NCBI GenBank assembly: GCA_027485695.1
Contig: JAIXQO010000001.1
Location: 310,001-374,000 of the forward strand
Direction of reading: 5' to 3'
Length of the DNA: 64,000 nucleotides
Origin: Pseudomonadota bacterium
GTDB taxonomy: Bacteria; Bdellovibrionota; UBA1018
Under the pieces are notes generated by a model that saw only the letters and a program-made list of their open reading frames with translations, was not told where the DNA came from and made no database searches. The position numbers and the translations under genes were made by a program. Shown here one piece after another: positions 17,625 to 26,483 of the stretch (within the stretch, counting starts at the first letter, position 1; each line of letters starts with the position of its first letter).

Positions 17625-19475
17625 TTAGAACTTATTCACCACGCCCGGAGGATAAGTGCCATTATAGTCTCCCCCGCCGCTTTCAGGATCGTTATAGAGC
17701 ACGCCGTCCTCGCGGTACTGAATGATCTGGGTCGGACGCTGAGGCATCGTTTTGATCGGCAATTCCTCCATATAGTAGCCGACGACGGTGAGCGCGCCGC
17801 CTACGATGTCGTATTTCGGAATACCCGTGAATACGCCCGAGTTCTTGCCATCTGGAGTTGTGCTGATGGTGAATGTGTTCTGCGAAGGTAGTTTCCCTAC
17901 CGAAGGCCCGAACATGCGTTTCCAGTATTCCTTGTTGTTCACTTCGGGTTTCCAAACATTCGGATTCACAATCCGAGTTCCTGGCGTAGGCATCGTATAG
18001 TAGGCAACGTCGACGACTTCGTTTTTACCGTCGTTGTTGAGATCGTCTACGTCTGGCCATTCTGTAATTCGAAGCGGAATCGTTGTCCCGAGCCTTTGGA
18101 GTGAATTCATGTTCTTGGGTAGAAGCGCGCGCAGTTCCATGATGTCGCTTCCATCCATACGCATGCAGGAGTGAGAAACATTGTCTCGGCGCAAGTACCA
18201 CGTATCGTTGCCCGAGTTAAAAGTGATTGGCCCGTGAAACGCGACGCCCTCTGGCGTGATCATCAGGAACGGGAAACCACCGAATTCGTCCAACCAACGG
18301 AGCGAGAACCAACGACCCTCAATGCTGCTACTGAGGGGGAACCTACGCAAGCCGGGCCGTGGCAAACCAAAAGGCCCGTCCTTGTCGATAGCAATCGGAT
18401 AGACAAAATTCACGACGCCGACGGCATCTGGGTGCGGGACCGCAACGATCGGATCTGCATCAGCGGCTTCGACCGTGATCGGAGCGATATCCATCACGGA
18501 GGCGACTGCCGGAACGGGTTGTCCTTCGGCGTAGTGTTCGCCCAAGTTCGCCTTAAAAAGCGCCGCCGATGCTGATTTTCTGGTTGCTGCGAAATTCGGA
18601 TCATTTCGGTAGCTCTGATAGAGCGCAAGTCCGCTTGCGATCGTTGCGTTTGGATCATTCAAGTACGTGCGAATCATCACGGTCAGAATCGCATTTTTGT
18701 AGGCGGGTTCGCTCAATGAAGAATCAAATACATTGATCGTCGGATTTTCGTAGAGCGTCTTGGAGTAGAACGATGCGACCGTTGTCCATTTCTTACGATC
18801 TGGATTTCGTTCGGTCGCGGCCATTTGTTTGAGGTCTCTCAGTGGTTCGAGGTGGACCGTCGTGCGCGCGAACATGTCGTAGTAAGACTTAAATTTCGAC
18901 AAGAGCTGAAATTCGTAGCCATCGAGGAGCGCTTGGGTCACGTAGCCTTTGACCCGCAACGAGTGGCCCATTTTTGAAGCGAACATTTCGAGGTTCTTGG
19001 CTTCGAATCGGGGCGCAACCCCGAGGTAAGCGAAGCGGCCGAATGTGAGGTTACCCGAAACCGAAACAAGCGCAGTAACGGTGAGGTCCTTGGGGAGAAT
19101 GACGTTATCGGCAGGATTACGGGTCGGATCGAGCACGGTGCCAGCGGCCAGTGTCTTAGTTTCGTAGACGGTCTTGCCTGCTGCATCGACTTGTACGAGC
19201 CCGGTGGCTGGATCTACGACGGGAGCTTGGACCTTGGCAGAGTTCTGGAGAGTCAGTACACCATCGACGAGTTGCGCAGGGCTAGGAACCCAAGTCGCTA
19301 AATCGATCGCAGCGGTGACTGCTTCGAGTTTTCGGGTATAGGTGAAACTCATTGGATCGACCGGCGTGCGGCGAACCGGAAACGGGCCCAGCGGCTCGAG
19401 GAGTGGTGATGCAATGCAGACGGTACCGACGAGGAGAGAAATCGAGGATAGGATCACTCGGAAGCCAGTTTTCAT
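17625..19475 (-). CDS. L,D-transpeptidase (YkuD) family exported protein
   Basis: 616 residues from the chosen start, beginning with a signal peptide (MKTGFRVILSSISLLVGTVCIASP). The C-terminal half holds a YkuD-type catalytic site: a histidine in GVAFHG and then VSHSCMRM, corresponding to the SHGC-R motif with the catalytic cysteine, near residue 434. Such enzymes form 3-3 crosslinks in peptidoglycan or attach proteins to it. The G of SHGC is replaced by S, a mild deviation. The N-terminal 350 residues are not recognised. The frame continues 29 codons upstream, but the ATG at 19475 starts the signal peptide. Confidence 0.75.
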   Translation of the reverse strand: MKTGFRVILSSISLLVGTVCIASPLLEPLGPFPVRRTPVDPMSFTYTRKLEAVTAAIDLATWVPSPAQLVDGVLTLQNSAKVQAPVVDPATGLVQVDAAGKTVYETKTLAAGTVLDPTRNPADNVILPKDLTVTALVSVSGNLTFGRFAYLGVAPRFEAKNLEMFASKMGHSLRVKGYVTQALLDGYEFQLLSKFKSYYDMFARTTVHLEPLRDLKQMAATERNPDRKKWTTVASFYSKTLYENPTINVFDSSLSEPAYKNAILTVMIRTYLNDPNATIASGLALYQSYRNDPNFAATRKSASAALFKANLGEHYAEGQPVPAVASVMDIAPITVEAADADPIVAVPHPDAVGVVNFVYPIAIDKDGPFGLPRPGLRRFPLSSSIEGRWFSLRWLDEFGGFPFLMITPEGVAFHGPITFNSGNDTWYLRRDNVSHSCMRMDGSDIMELRALLPKNMNSLQRLGTTIPLRITEWPDVDDLNNDGKNEVVDVAYYTMPTPGTRIVNPNVWKPEVNNKEYWKRMFGPSVGKLPSQNTFTISTTPDGKNSGVFTGIPKYDIVGGALTVVGYYMEELPIKTMPQRPTQIIQYREDGVLYNDPESGGGDYNGTYPPGVVNKF

Positions 19476-19591
19476 GCGGCGTATAAATAAAAATTTCCGC
19501 TCCTCCGCAATCAATAAAAGACGAATTCCGGGTGGACACAAAATTTCCTGACCGTGGACCAAAAAAACGGCTGTTTTAATCGGAAATTAAG

Positions 19592-19639
19592 AAAAAGCCC
19601 CGGGCCAATTGTTCACGATTTAATTGGGCTCGGGGCTTT
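19592..19639 (-). terminator. Terminator of the DUF7151-like lipoprotein gene
   Basis: A stem of about 17 bp (AAAGCCCCGGGCC... with ...GGGCTCGGGGCTTT, one bulge and one G-U) followed on the minus strand by TTTTTC. It lies 15 bases past the stop of the gene at 19654. Confidence 0.8.
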
Positions 19640-19653
19640 ATGAAACAATGGGG

Positions 19654-20583
19654 TTAGAACTGAATCGTTCCGGTCTGCCCCTGAAGACCATAAGCCGTCT
19701 CGACCACTGTGAACTGAAGTTGTCGAGTGGACGCATTCCAACTCATCGAGCAGTACAGTTGAGCAGGAGTGGTCTCTGATTGAAGTCCAAAGTTCGCAAT
19801 GTCTACGACCCAAAGATTGAATCCCGTGGTTCCGCTTCCTTGGTCAGCTGTCCCGTTCGCTTGATGTCGGAAAATCAACCAACCTCGGTTTGCACCTGAT
19901 GAATCAGGAATGTAGATCGCATCGTGATGGCAAGCCGTGAACACACGTCCCGGAACCGCTGGTCCAATCGGATGATTTGCGAAACCGTTTTGGGTCGCTG
20001 ATGAGCCATTGCAAATGATGGATTCCGTCGGCGATTGCCCAGTCGTGACCGTCGAGTAAACGACTCCGCCACTTGCACACTGTGCGGGTGTCGCCGGACT
20101 CGAGGTGATCACGGAGCTGGTCCCGTTAGTTCCGTTCGTGCCGTTGATCCCGTTGCAAACCGTACTTGAACTGAGAATCGTTTCTGCAAGGTCGTAAGAT
20201 CCGTTGGAGTTCGCATCTAGGAACGTCTCGATCTTTAAACCTCCTGCGGGACATGCGGCGGCGCTGGCGTTCACCACTTGGACTCCTGTGCTTGTTCCGC
20301 TAGTACCATTGCAAATCGGGTAGACCGACAACGTTATGTCGGTCGCGGCATCGTACGCACCATTGTTGTTCACATCCTGGTAGGTGCGAATCAGCACTCC
20401 TCCTTGCGGACAGTCGCCGCTTGGAGCGTTCGTCAAGGCGACAGATGACACCACTGTGGGCTCATTTTGGGCACTGGTGACTGTGCCTCCACCGACAGTG
20501 TTTTCTTTGCCGCATCCTGAAATTACCAATGCGAGAATAGAGCCGATCACTAGGAATAAACATCGAGTCTGAGAATTCAGCAT
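19654..20583 (-). CDS. Lipoprotein with DUF7151-like Cys repeats
   Basis: 309 residues. A lipobox LVISGC at about residues 19-24 predicts lipidation. Two to three repeats follow of the form CP.GG..I.T..D.N.NG.YD.A.........VCNG, each with paired cysteines, separated by a GTNGTNGT collagen-like linker. These match the small repeats annotated as DUF7151 in myxobacterial and Bdellovibrio surface proteins. The last 110 residues form a separate domain with two further cysteines. It is probably on the cell surface; the function is unknown. Confidence 0.7.
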   Translation of the reverse strand: MLNSQTRCLFLVIGSILALVISGCGKENTVGGGTVTSAQNEPTVVSSVALTNAPSGDCPQGGVLIRTYQDVNNNGAYDAATDITLSVYPICNGTSGTSTGVQVVNASAAACPAGGLKIETFLDANSNGSYDLAETILSSSTVCNGINGTNGTNGTSSVITSSPATPAQCASGGVVYSTVTTGQSPTESIICNGSSATQNGFANHPIGPAVPGRVFTACHHDAIYIPDSSGANRGWLIFRHQANGTADQGSGTTGFNLWVVDIANFGLQSETTPAQLYCSMSWNASTRQLQFTVVETAYGLQGQTGTIQF

Positions 20584-20705
20584 AGTTTCCTCCCTGAAAA
20601 CGTACTCCCCGATCCTGGGGAATGAGCTTTAAGTAGCGAATCTTGTGCCAGGGCGGTAATCGCTGAGATGACTTGTTTAAATGCTGTAAGTAGAATGGCA
20701 GTAAG

Positions 20706-22103
20706 ATGAATCGATGGACGAAGTCACTCGCCTCTTACGTTGGTCTAGTGGTTGTTCCTGTATTTGCAATTGGGGCGATATTGGTATGGGCGCCCGATTC
20801 AAGTACTAGCGAAACAGTGAATCAAACGATCCTCAGAGATGGTGGGTGGCTTGGATTTTTTTCTGATCATCTCCAAACCCCCATTTCCCGTCTCTTAGTT
20901 CAGCTCTTGGTGATCCTCGGGTTTTCACGGATCTGTTCCTGCGTTTTAGGAAAACTGGGTCAGCCCAGAGTGGTCGGTGAAATCATCGCGGGTGTTTTAC
21001 TCGGTAAATCGGTTTTAGCCTGGGTCTGGCCTGGGGCGTTCTCTGCCATTTTTCCCGAGAGTTCGATGCCTCAACTCCATTTTTTGAGTCAGATCGGGCT
21101 CCTGTTTTTCATTTTCGTCATGGGTCTTGAACTAGATCTCTCCGAGGTGAAAAAAAGAGCCTCCACTGTACTTTTGGTCTCTCACGTCAGCATGGCATTC
21201 CCATTTTTTCTGGGCGTTCTGATTTCACAACCGCTCTTCGTGCCGTTTGGACCACGCGATCATTCTTTTGTGTCGTTCGCGCTTTTCATGGGGATCTCGA
21301 TGAGTGTGACGGCGTTTCCAGTTTTGGCGCGTATTCTTCAGGAAAAACGGATGACTCATACGCCGCTCGGGACTCTGGCCCTGGCGTGCGCAGCGGTAGA
21401 CGACATCACTGCATGGTGTGTGCTTGCGGCTGTGATCGCGATCATCAAGGCTGGCTCGCCACTCGCTTCGATCGCAATGATCGGAGCGTCGATCGCCTAC
21501 ATCGCACTGATGTTTGGTTGCCTCAGACCTTTTTTAGAAAAGGTGATCCAACCCTCTGAATCCGAAAATTCTGGCATGCAGGTCTATGTCGCCGCCGCGT
21601 TTATCGTCGTGTTCGGCTCCGCTCTCCTCACTGAGGCGATCGGAATACACGCGCTTTTCGGTGCATTCGTAGCAGGCGCGGTGATGCCTCGAAGCGCGTG
21701 GTTTCGTTCCCAGCTGATCCTCAAGATCGAAGACCTGAGTCTCGTCGTATTACTTCCGATATTTTCGGCCTATACGGGGCTCCGTCTGGAGGTCGGGCTC
21801 TTGAACGAAGGATCGGCTTGGATCACTTGTTTGGGTATTACGGGGGTAGCGATCTTCGGAAAACTACTCGGTTCTGCTCTTGCCGCTCGCTGGTCGGGCA
21901 TGTCTTGGAGAGAATCGTGGGCACTCGGAACATTGATGAATACGCGCGGACTGATGGAACTTGTCGTTTTGAATATTGGGTACGACATCGGAGTTTTGCC
22001 ACCCACGATCTATACGATGTTGGTGCTCATGACTTTGATTACGACCGCGATGACTGGACCGCTACTTTCGATGATTTTGGCAAAACGAGACCGAAACACC
22101 TGA
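20706..22103 (+). CDS. CPA2-type cation/proton antiporter
   Basis: 465 residues, 12-13 membrane helices. LGQPRVVGEIIAGVLLGKS and LACAAVDDITAWCVLA, carrying the paired acidic residues of the ion-binding site, identify the Na+(K+)/H+ exchanger (CPA2, KefB/NapA-like) fold. The C-terminal RCK/TrkA nucleotide-binding domain of KefB/KefC is absent. The start is an ATG with a weak upstream signal. The likely role is pH or monovalent cation homeostasis. Confidence 0.85.
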   Translation: MNRWTKSLASYVGLVVVPVFAIGAILVWAPDSSTSETVNQTILRDGGWLGFFSDHLQTPISRLLVQLLVILGFSRICSCVLGKLGQPRVVGEIIAGVLLGKSVLAWVWPGAFSAIFPESSMPQLHFLSQIGLLFFIFVMGLELDLSEVKKRASTVLLVSHVSMAFPFFLGVLISQPLFVPFGPRDHSFVSFALFMGISMSVTAFPVLARILQEKRMTHTPLGTLALACAAVDDITAWCVLAAVIAIIKAGSPLASIAMIGASIAYIALMFGCLRPFLEKVIQPSESENSGMQVYVAAAFIVVFGSALLTEAIGIHALFGAFVAGAVMPRSAWFRSQLILKIEDLSLVVLLPIFSAYTGLRLEVGLLNEGSAWITCLGITGVAIFGKLLGSALAARWSGMSWRESWALGTLMNTRGLMELVVLNIGYDIGVLPPTIYTMLVLMTLITTAMTGPLLSMILAKRDRNT

Positions 22104-22140
22104 GGACTTTTCACAGAGAAGAATTCGTGAATAGACTGGG

Positions 22141-22575
22141 ATGATGGATCCTATTCAAAAAAGTCTCGCGCTTGCTCTCTGTTCTCAGGCCCTATTGACG
22201 ATGCTGGTCTGGATTTATCTTTACGTCACGAGAATCGGTCATATGCGCAAGAATCGGATCACTGCACAAGCGCTCGCTGCCCCTGGAAATATTGAGAAAC
22301 TCTTGGCCCCAGTCGTGAATCCCTCCGATAATTTCGAGAACCTATTCGAAATGCCGGTCCTGTTTTATGTCGCGATACTTTTTCTATTCGTAAGCGGAAC
22401 GGGTGATGGGATGTTTGCGGCGATGGCGTGGATTTTCGTCATTGGACGCGCGCTCCACAGCATCATTCACTGTACTTATAACCAAGTGATGCATCGATTC
22501 ACGTGTTATGCGATCTCTTCGCTCGCGGTTTGGGCGATCTGGCTCAGAATGACCTGGAAAATTCTCGGCGATTAG
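22141..22575 (+). CDS. MAPEG-family membrane protein
   Basis: 144 residues with four hydrophobic helices. The pattern of the MAPEG superfamily (membrane-associated eicosanoid/glutathione metabolism) is seen in NPSDNFENLFEMPVLFYVA and the later GRALHSIIHCTYNQVMHRF segment. It is a probable trimeric inner-membrane protein with a possible glutathione-linked role. The stop codon overlaps the end of the convergent redox-protein gene by four bases. Confidence 0.8.
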   Translation: MMDPIQKSLALALCSQALLTMLVWIYLYVTRIGHMRKNRITAQALAAPGNIEKLLAPVVNPSDNFENLFEMPVLFYVAILFLFVSGTGDGMFAAMAWIFVIGRALHSIIHCTYNQVMHRFTCYAISSLAVWAIWLRMTWKILGD

Positions 22576-23006
22576 TTCGCAGTGGGACCGTGTGGACGAT
22601 TCAGGTGCGAGCAGGTGCCGTCCGCGCAGTCGAATTCTTTGTTCCGCGGAAGATAAGGACGTATTCGGACAAAACCTGCATAGCCGAGTTCAAGAATAGA
22701 ATGAACGAGCGGGTTACCTGCAACTTTGACCGCCAAACGAAATGGAGCCGTATCGAGCGCCTTCCAGATTTCGACGAACGCATCCACGCCCGCGATGACT
22801 CGGCCATCTGGCGTAAGTACGTGAAAGTACTTCTGCACTCGTTCGCGGTCGAGTCCGTACACCGTGGCATCGAAGCCGGGGGCGTTGATATCAATCGTTC
22901 CAAGCGCCTGTTTTTCATCTAATTTAATGTATTTTTGGATTTCCCAAGCGCAAACCTTGCAGCCACCGTCATAGAAGATTTTGAGGGGAATCTTGATGTT
23001 TTCCAT
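22572..23006 (-). CDS. DCC family thiol-disulfide protein (DUF393)
   Basis: 144 residues, usual for the family. The N-terminal IFYDGGCKVCAWEIQ carries the conserved D-G-x-C-x-x-C redox-like motif, followed by a thioredoxin-fold-like region with VDAFVEIWKAL. The C-terminus has three extra residues capable of metal or disulfide chemistry (FDCADGTC and SH). It is divergent from the MerR/cobalamin regulator with a 92-base shared promoter region, so it may belong to that regulon. Confidence 0.8.
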   Translation of the reverse strand: MENIKIPLKIFYDGGCKVCAWEIQKYIKLDEKQALGTIDINAPGFDATVYGLDRERVQKYFHVLTPDGRVIAGVDAFVEIWKALDTAPFRLAVKVAGNPLVHSILELGYAGFVRIRPYLPRNKEFDCADGTCSHLNRPHGPTAN

Positions 23007-23023
23007 GATTTCATGATCTTATA

Positions 23024-23069
23024 TTGTCCAAGTTTTAACAACCTAGTTAGTTAGACAGTATATGGACAA
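23024..23069. promoter_or_regulatory. Candidate operator between divergent redox and MerR genes
   Basis: TTGTCCA at 23024-23030 and its exact inverted copy TGGACAA at 23063-23069 lie in the AT-rich 92-base gap between the two divergent starts, each near one gene. MerR regulators usually control the divergent promoter, so this is a reasonable binding site. Clear -10/-35 pairs could not be fixed by eye. Confidence 0.35.
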
Positions 23070-23098
23070 AAGTCTGATTTTCCTTCAATATCTGGGTT

Positions 23099-24040
23099 AT
23101 GAGCGAACTCAATATGAAGGCAGTTCTCCGCCAAACCGGCCTGAACGCTGATAACCTCAGAGCCTGGGAAAAGCGCTATCAAGCCGTCAAACCGAGCCGA
23201 TCGGAATCGGGACGAAGGGTTTACACCGAAACCGAGGTGCAGCGTCTCTCGATGCTTGCGGATCTCGTTCGGCAGGGACATGCGATCAGTAAGATCGCCC
23301 AGAAGTCTGATGAAGAGCTTTTGTCGATGCTTCAAAAATCTAAACCCTCGTCTAATGCCTCATCGAGAGTTACGCAGACGGGGAGCGCTGAATCGACCGA
23401 AGCATTCCTCAGCGCGATGGAGAAATTTGATCTACCGGCAGCTCGAGTGATTTTCGGTAAAATTCGGTTCCTCACGAGCCCGCGGGATCTCGTTTTCGAT
23501 TTGGTGCCACGATTGATGTTCTTGATCGGGAAAAAAGTCATCGAACGAAAACTCACGATTTCCCAGGAGCACGCGGCCTCGGAAATCATCCAGGGCTATA
23601 TGAAACGTGTCTACGAAGATCTCGTGATTCACGAGGGAACTTCGCGCAAACCGAAAAAATTTCTTTTCTGCACTCGCGAAGGTGATCTGCATGATTTTGG
23701 GCTCATCATGGCCGCAATCGCCTGCCGATTCGAAGGTCATCATACCTCGTACCTCGGTAGAAATATGCCTGCCACGGCAATGATCGAGGCAATTCAAAGC
23801 ACGCGCCCCGATGCAATCGTTGTAGGTCTGGCACGCCTCTCGGAAGCTGAAGAACGGGTCCGGATCAGCGACTACTTGGAAAAGATCGATCGCGAAGTGC
23901 GCCCGAACGTTGAATTTTGGCTGGGTGGATCGGGAGCCGATCTCGTGAGACGAGACCATCTTTCTCGCGACGTCTGGATTTTCGAGACCATCCACGAACT
24001 CGAAGAAAAACTCAAAACCACGGCACCCGGAGGCATTTAG
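23099..24040 (+). CDS. MerR-family regulator with cobalamin-binding domains (CarH/LitR type)
   Basis: 313 residues. Residues 1-70 are a MerR winged helix (MKAVLRQTGLNADNLRAWEKRY...RRVYTETEVQRL). Residues 100-175 are the helical B12-binding module, with the conserved QEH at 156-158. Residues 187-305 are the Rossmann B12 domain, with DxHxxG as DLHDFG (lower-ligand His198) and a later GG at FWLGG. Proteins of this kind (CarH, LitR) use adenosylcobalamin as a light sensor and repress photoprotective genes in the dark. The tryptophan that precedes EH by about ten residues in CarH appears to be Val147 here. It heads a run with OsmC, a photolyase-like gene and a ferritin-like gene, in keeping with a light-controlled locus. 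Confidence 0.85.
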   Translation: MSELNMKAVLRQTGLNADNLRAWEKRYQAVKPSRSESGRRVYTETEVQRLSMLADLVRQGHAISKIAQKSDEELLSMLQKSKPSSNASSRVTQTGSAESTEAFLSAMEKFDLPAARVIFGKIRFLTSPRDLVFDLVPRLMFLIGKKVIERKLTISQEHAASEIIQGYMKRVYEDLVIHEGTSRKPKKFLFCTREGDLHDFGLIMAAIACRFEGHHTSYLGRNMPATAMIEAIQSTRPDAIVVGLARLSEAEERVRISDYLEKIDREVRPNVEFWLGGSGADLVRRDHLSRDVWIFETIHELEEKLKTTAPGGI

Positions 24041-24041
24041 T

Positions 24042-24482
24042 ATGGTTCAGTATCCGCTTAAATTTTCAGTCACTGCAGAACTTGAATCGGGAATATCCAA
24101 AAATTGGTCATCACGAGATAACGAGAGTAGGACGATTCCGGTTGCGATTCCTCCGGAATTCGAAGGACCCGGCGGAGGATGCTCGCCCGAAGATTTTTTT
24201 GCTTTGGCGCTCCTGAATTGTTTTGCTGCGACCTTTAAGGTCATCGCCGAACGCTCACAGTTGAACTTCAAGTCTTTGCGTCTTGAAGGTGTGCTGACCG
24301 TAGATCGAGATCCACAAGGAAAACCGTGGATGGCCCAGTTCGATATGGGCGTGACACTTGTTTCTCCGAGCGATCGAAGTCGCGCCGAGAGGCTTCTCAA
24401 GAAAACTTCCGAAAGCTGCTTGATCCATCAATCGGTCAAGACAGCGATCTCAACCCGATATGAAATAACGGATGAGATGTGA
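24042..24482 (+). CDS. OsmC/Ohr-family peroxide-resistance protein
   Basis: 146 residues of the OsmC/Ohr fold, which reduces organic hydroperoxides through two cysteines. The segments GGGCSPEDFFALALLNCFAATF and KTSESCLIHQSVK hold the candidate cysteines. The exact spacing differs from classical Ohr, so a general OsmC-like assignment is safer. It starts one base after the MerR stop and overlaps the photolyase-like gene, so the three are one operon. Confidence 0.8.
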   Translation: MVQYPLKFSVTAELESGISKNWSSRDNESRTIPVAIPPEFEGPGGGCSPEDFFALALLNCFAATFKVIAERSQLNFKSLRLEGVLTVDRDPQGKPWMAQFDMGVTLVSPSDRSRAERLLKKTSESCLIHQSVKTAISTRYEITDEM

Positions 24483-25975
24483 CAACCCTTGTTCTCGGTA
24501 ATCAGCTCTATCGCTCTTGGTTAGATGCTCCAAAAAACACTCGATTCATCATGATCGAGAGTCGGGCAATCTGCGCGAGGTACCGTTACCATCGTCAAAA
24601 ACTGGTTCTCGTTTTCGCGGCGATGAGGCAGTTCGCCGAGACGCTGAGAAGTCACGGGTTCGAAGTAGACTACTGGAAACTGGAGCAAGACGAGTCACCC
24701 ACTCCGCGCGGGTACACGGATATCTTGGGTGAGATACTGAAACGTCGCGCGATCCGAGAATTGACGATTTCGGAAATCCCGGATCGCGGTTTCGACTACT
24801 ACATTCGAGATTGGGCCAAATCCTCAGGAATCAAAATCAAATGGGATGATCGATCGCTGTTTTGCACTCCGATAGAACTCCTCAGACAGGAAATCTCGCG
24901 AAAAAAACCATTCATGAAGAATTTCTATGAGTGGCAGCGGAAGCGAATGAAATTGCTCGTCGATGATCAGGGGAACCCCGAGGGCGGACAATGGAGTTTC
25001 GATTCCGAAAATCGCAAGAAACTCCCCTCTTCTTACCAGCCTCCCAGGGTTCCGTTAGTGAAACATTCCGAGATGGTTCTGGAGGTCATGAATCTGGTGG
25101 ATCGTCTTTTCCCGGATTCTCCGGGGCGATCGGAAGATTTCTGGCTTCCCAGCAATCATGAGGAGTCCGAGCGTTGGCTGAAACGGTTTCTCTCCGAGCG
25201 ATTTGATCTCTTCGGTCCCTACGAAGATTCGATTCCCAGTGGAGGTGATCCTGAATGGGATCTGCTTCAGCACTCGGCTCTCGCGCCATTGATGAATATT
25301 GGTCTGCTGACGACTGACCAGATCCTTGCCGAGACATTAAAATTCGCAAGAAAAAATAAGATACCTATTGCCTCACTCGAAGGATTCATCCGTCAGATCA
25401 TCGGTTGGCGCGAATTTATTCGCGGAATCGACATCGTTCACGGAGAATCTCAAGCAAAGTCGAATTTTTTCGGTCACGAACGGAAACTCAAATCGAGCTG
25501 GTACACCGGTAGTACTGGCCTTCGACCACTGGACGACGCGATCAGAAAAACCGTGAGACGTGGCTACAATCACCATATTGAACGCCTGATGCTGATTGGA
25601 AATGCAATGTTGCTTTCTCGAGTTGCGCCGACTGATTCATTCCGATGGTTCATGGAGATGTACATCGACGCCTACGAATGGGTGATGGGTCCGAACGTCT
25701 ATGGAATGAGTCAGTTCAGCGACGGCGGAATATTTGCGACGAAGCCCTATATCTGCGGCTCCAATTATATTCTGAAGATGAGCGACTACGGGCGCGGTCC
25801 TTGGTGTGAGGTTTGGGACGGACTCTATTGGAATTTTATCGCCGACAACCGGAAGTTTTTTTCCGGTAACCCGCGGCTCGCGATGATGGGCAAACTCTTG
25901 GAGCGTATGCCTGCTTCCAAGCTCGCTCGTCACCGTGAACTCGCCGAACGATTTATCTCGGAACAAACAGAATGA
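24479..25975 (+). CDS. Photolyase/cryptochrome of the Fe-S bacterial (PhrB) group lacking cluster cysteines
   Basis: 498 residues, like the FeS-BCP/PhrB proteins, which are (6-4) photolyases or cryptochromes binding FAD and a lumazine antenna. An N-terminal Rossmann domain (LVLGNQLY...) and the C-terminal FAD domain (IIGWREFIRGID, GYNHHIERLMLIGNAMLL, YIDAYEWVMGPNVYGMSQFSDGG) are clear. In PhrB the [4Fe-4S] cluster uses four cysteines. The equivalent positions here read Pro350 (LRPLDDAI), Gly438 and Pro441 (MSDYGRGPWC), and the loop to the fourth cysteine is shortened; Cys443 may correspond to that fourth one. The cluster is therefore predicted to be absent. The GTG start overlaps the osmC-like stop. 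Confidence 0.85.
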   Translation: MTTLVLGNQLYRSWLDAPKNTRFIMIESRAICARYRYHRQKLVLVFAAMRQFAETLRSHGFEVDYWKLEQDESPTPRGYTDILGEILKRRAIRELTISEIPDRGFDYYIRDWAKSSGIKIKWDDRSLFCTPIELLRQEISRKKPFMKNFYEWQRKRMKLLVDDQGNPEGGQWSFDSENRKKLPSSYQPPRVPLVKHSEMVLEVMNLVDRLFPDSPGRSEDFWLPSNHEESERWLKRFLSERFDLFGPYEDSIPSGGDPEWDLLQHSALAPLMNIGLLTTDQILAETLKFARKNKIPIASLEGFIRQIIGWREFIRGIDIVHGESQAKSNFFGHERKLKSSWYTGSTGLRPLDDAIRKTVRRGYNHHIERLMLIGNAMLLSRVAPTDSFRWFMEMYIDAYEWVMGPNVYGMSQFSDGGIFATKPYICGSNYILKMSDYGRGPWCEVWDGLYWNFIADNRKFFSGNPRLAMMGKLLERMPASKLARHRELAERFISEQTE

Positions 25976-26412
25976 GCACGACAGAAAAAATTGTCTATCC
26001 AGCCTGGATTGCGGAGATTCAAGCGATTGCCATTTATGAGGCAGAGGTATTTTGGTGCCGCTCCGAAGGGCTGAAATCTGAGTTGATTCGTATTTTGAAT
26101 GAAGAACGCAGCCATGCTGGTGTGATGAATGAATGGGTGACAGATCGCCCGTGGGCTCGAAAATGGAATCGGTTGGCAGGATGGGTGTTGGGCTCATTCC
26201 TGTCGACGATACCCGATCCCTACTTTTCACGAATCCAGTCATGGGCGGAAAACCAAGCATCAGAGATCTATGAGGGTGCTTCGCTGAATGCGGCTCAGGA
26301 CCAACTCTCCAATCCGCGACTATTCGCGGTATTGAAACACGCTTCGGAGCAGGAGCGGGAGCACGCACAGTTTTTCGCGGAACGTTCGCGAACATTTACG
26401 GGAAAAAAATGA
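25972..26412 (+). CDS. Ferritin-like (putative di-iron) protein
   Basis: 146 residues, mainly helical, with the ligand pattern of a di-iron four-helix bundle: an early glutamate in AIYEAEVFW, EERSHAGVM (ExxH), another glutamate in SEIYEGAS, and EQEREHAQFF (ExxH). This resembles the Coq7/rubrerythrin-type ferritin-like fold; the substrate is unknown. The ATG overlaps the photolyase stop (ATGA), so it is the last gene of the MerR-OsmC-photolyase run. Confidence 0.65.
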   Translation: MSTTEKIVYPAWIAEIQAIAIYEAEVFWCRSEGLKSELIRILNEERSHAGVMNEWVTDRPWARKWNRLAGWVLGSFLSTIPDPYFSRIQSWAENQASEIYEGASLNAAQDQLSNPRLFAVLKHASEQEREHAQFFAERSRTFTGKK

Positions 26413-26483
26413 GCGGATTACAGCCGAAGATTCACTAAAACCCAATGTTTTATCCCTCAGTAATGTGAGATGAAAAATATCTC

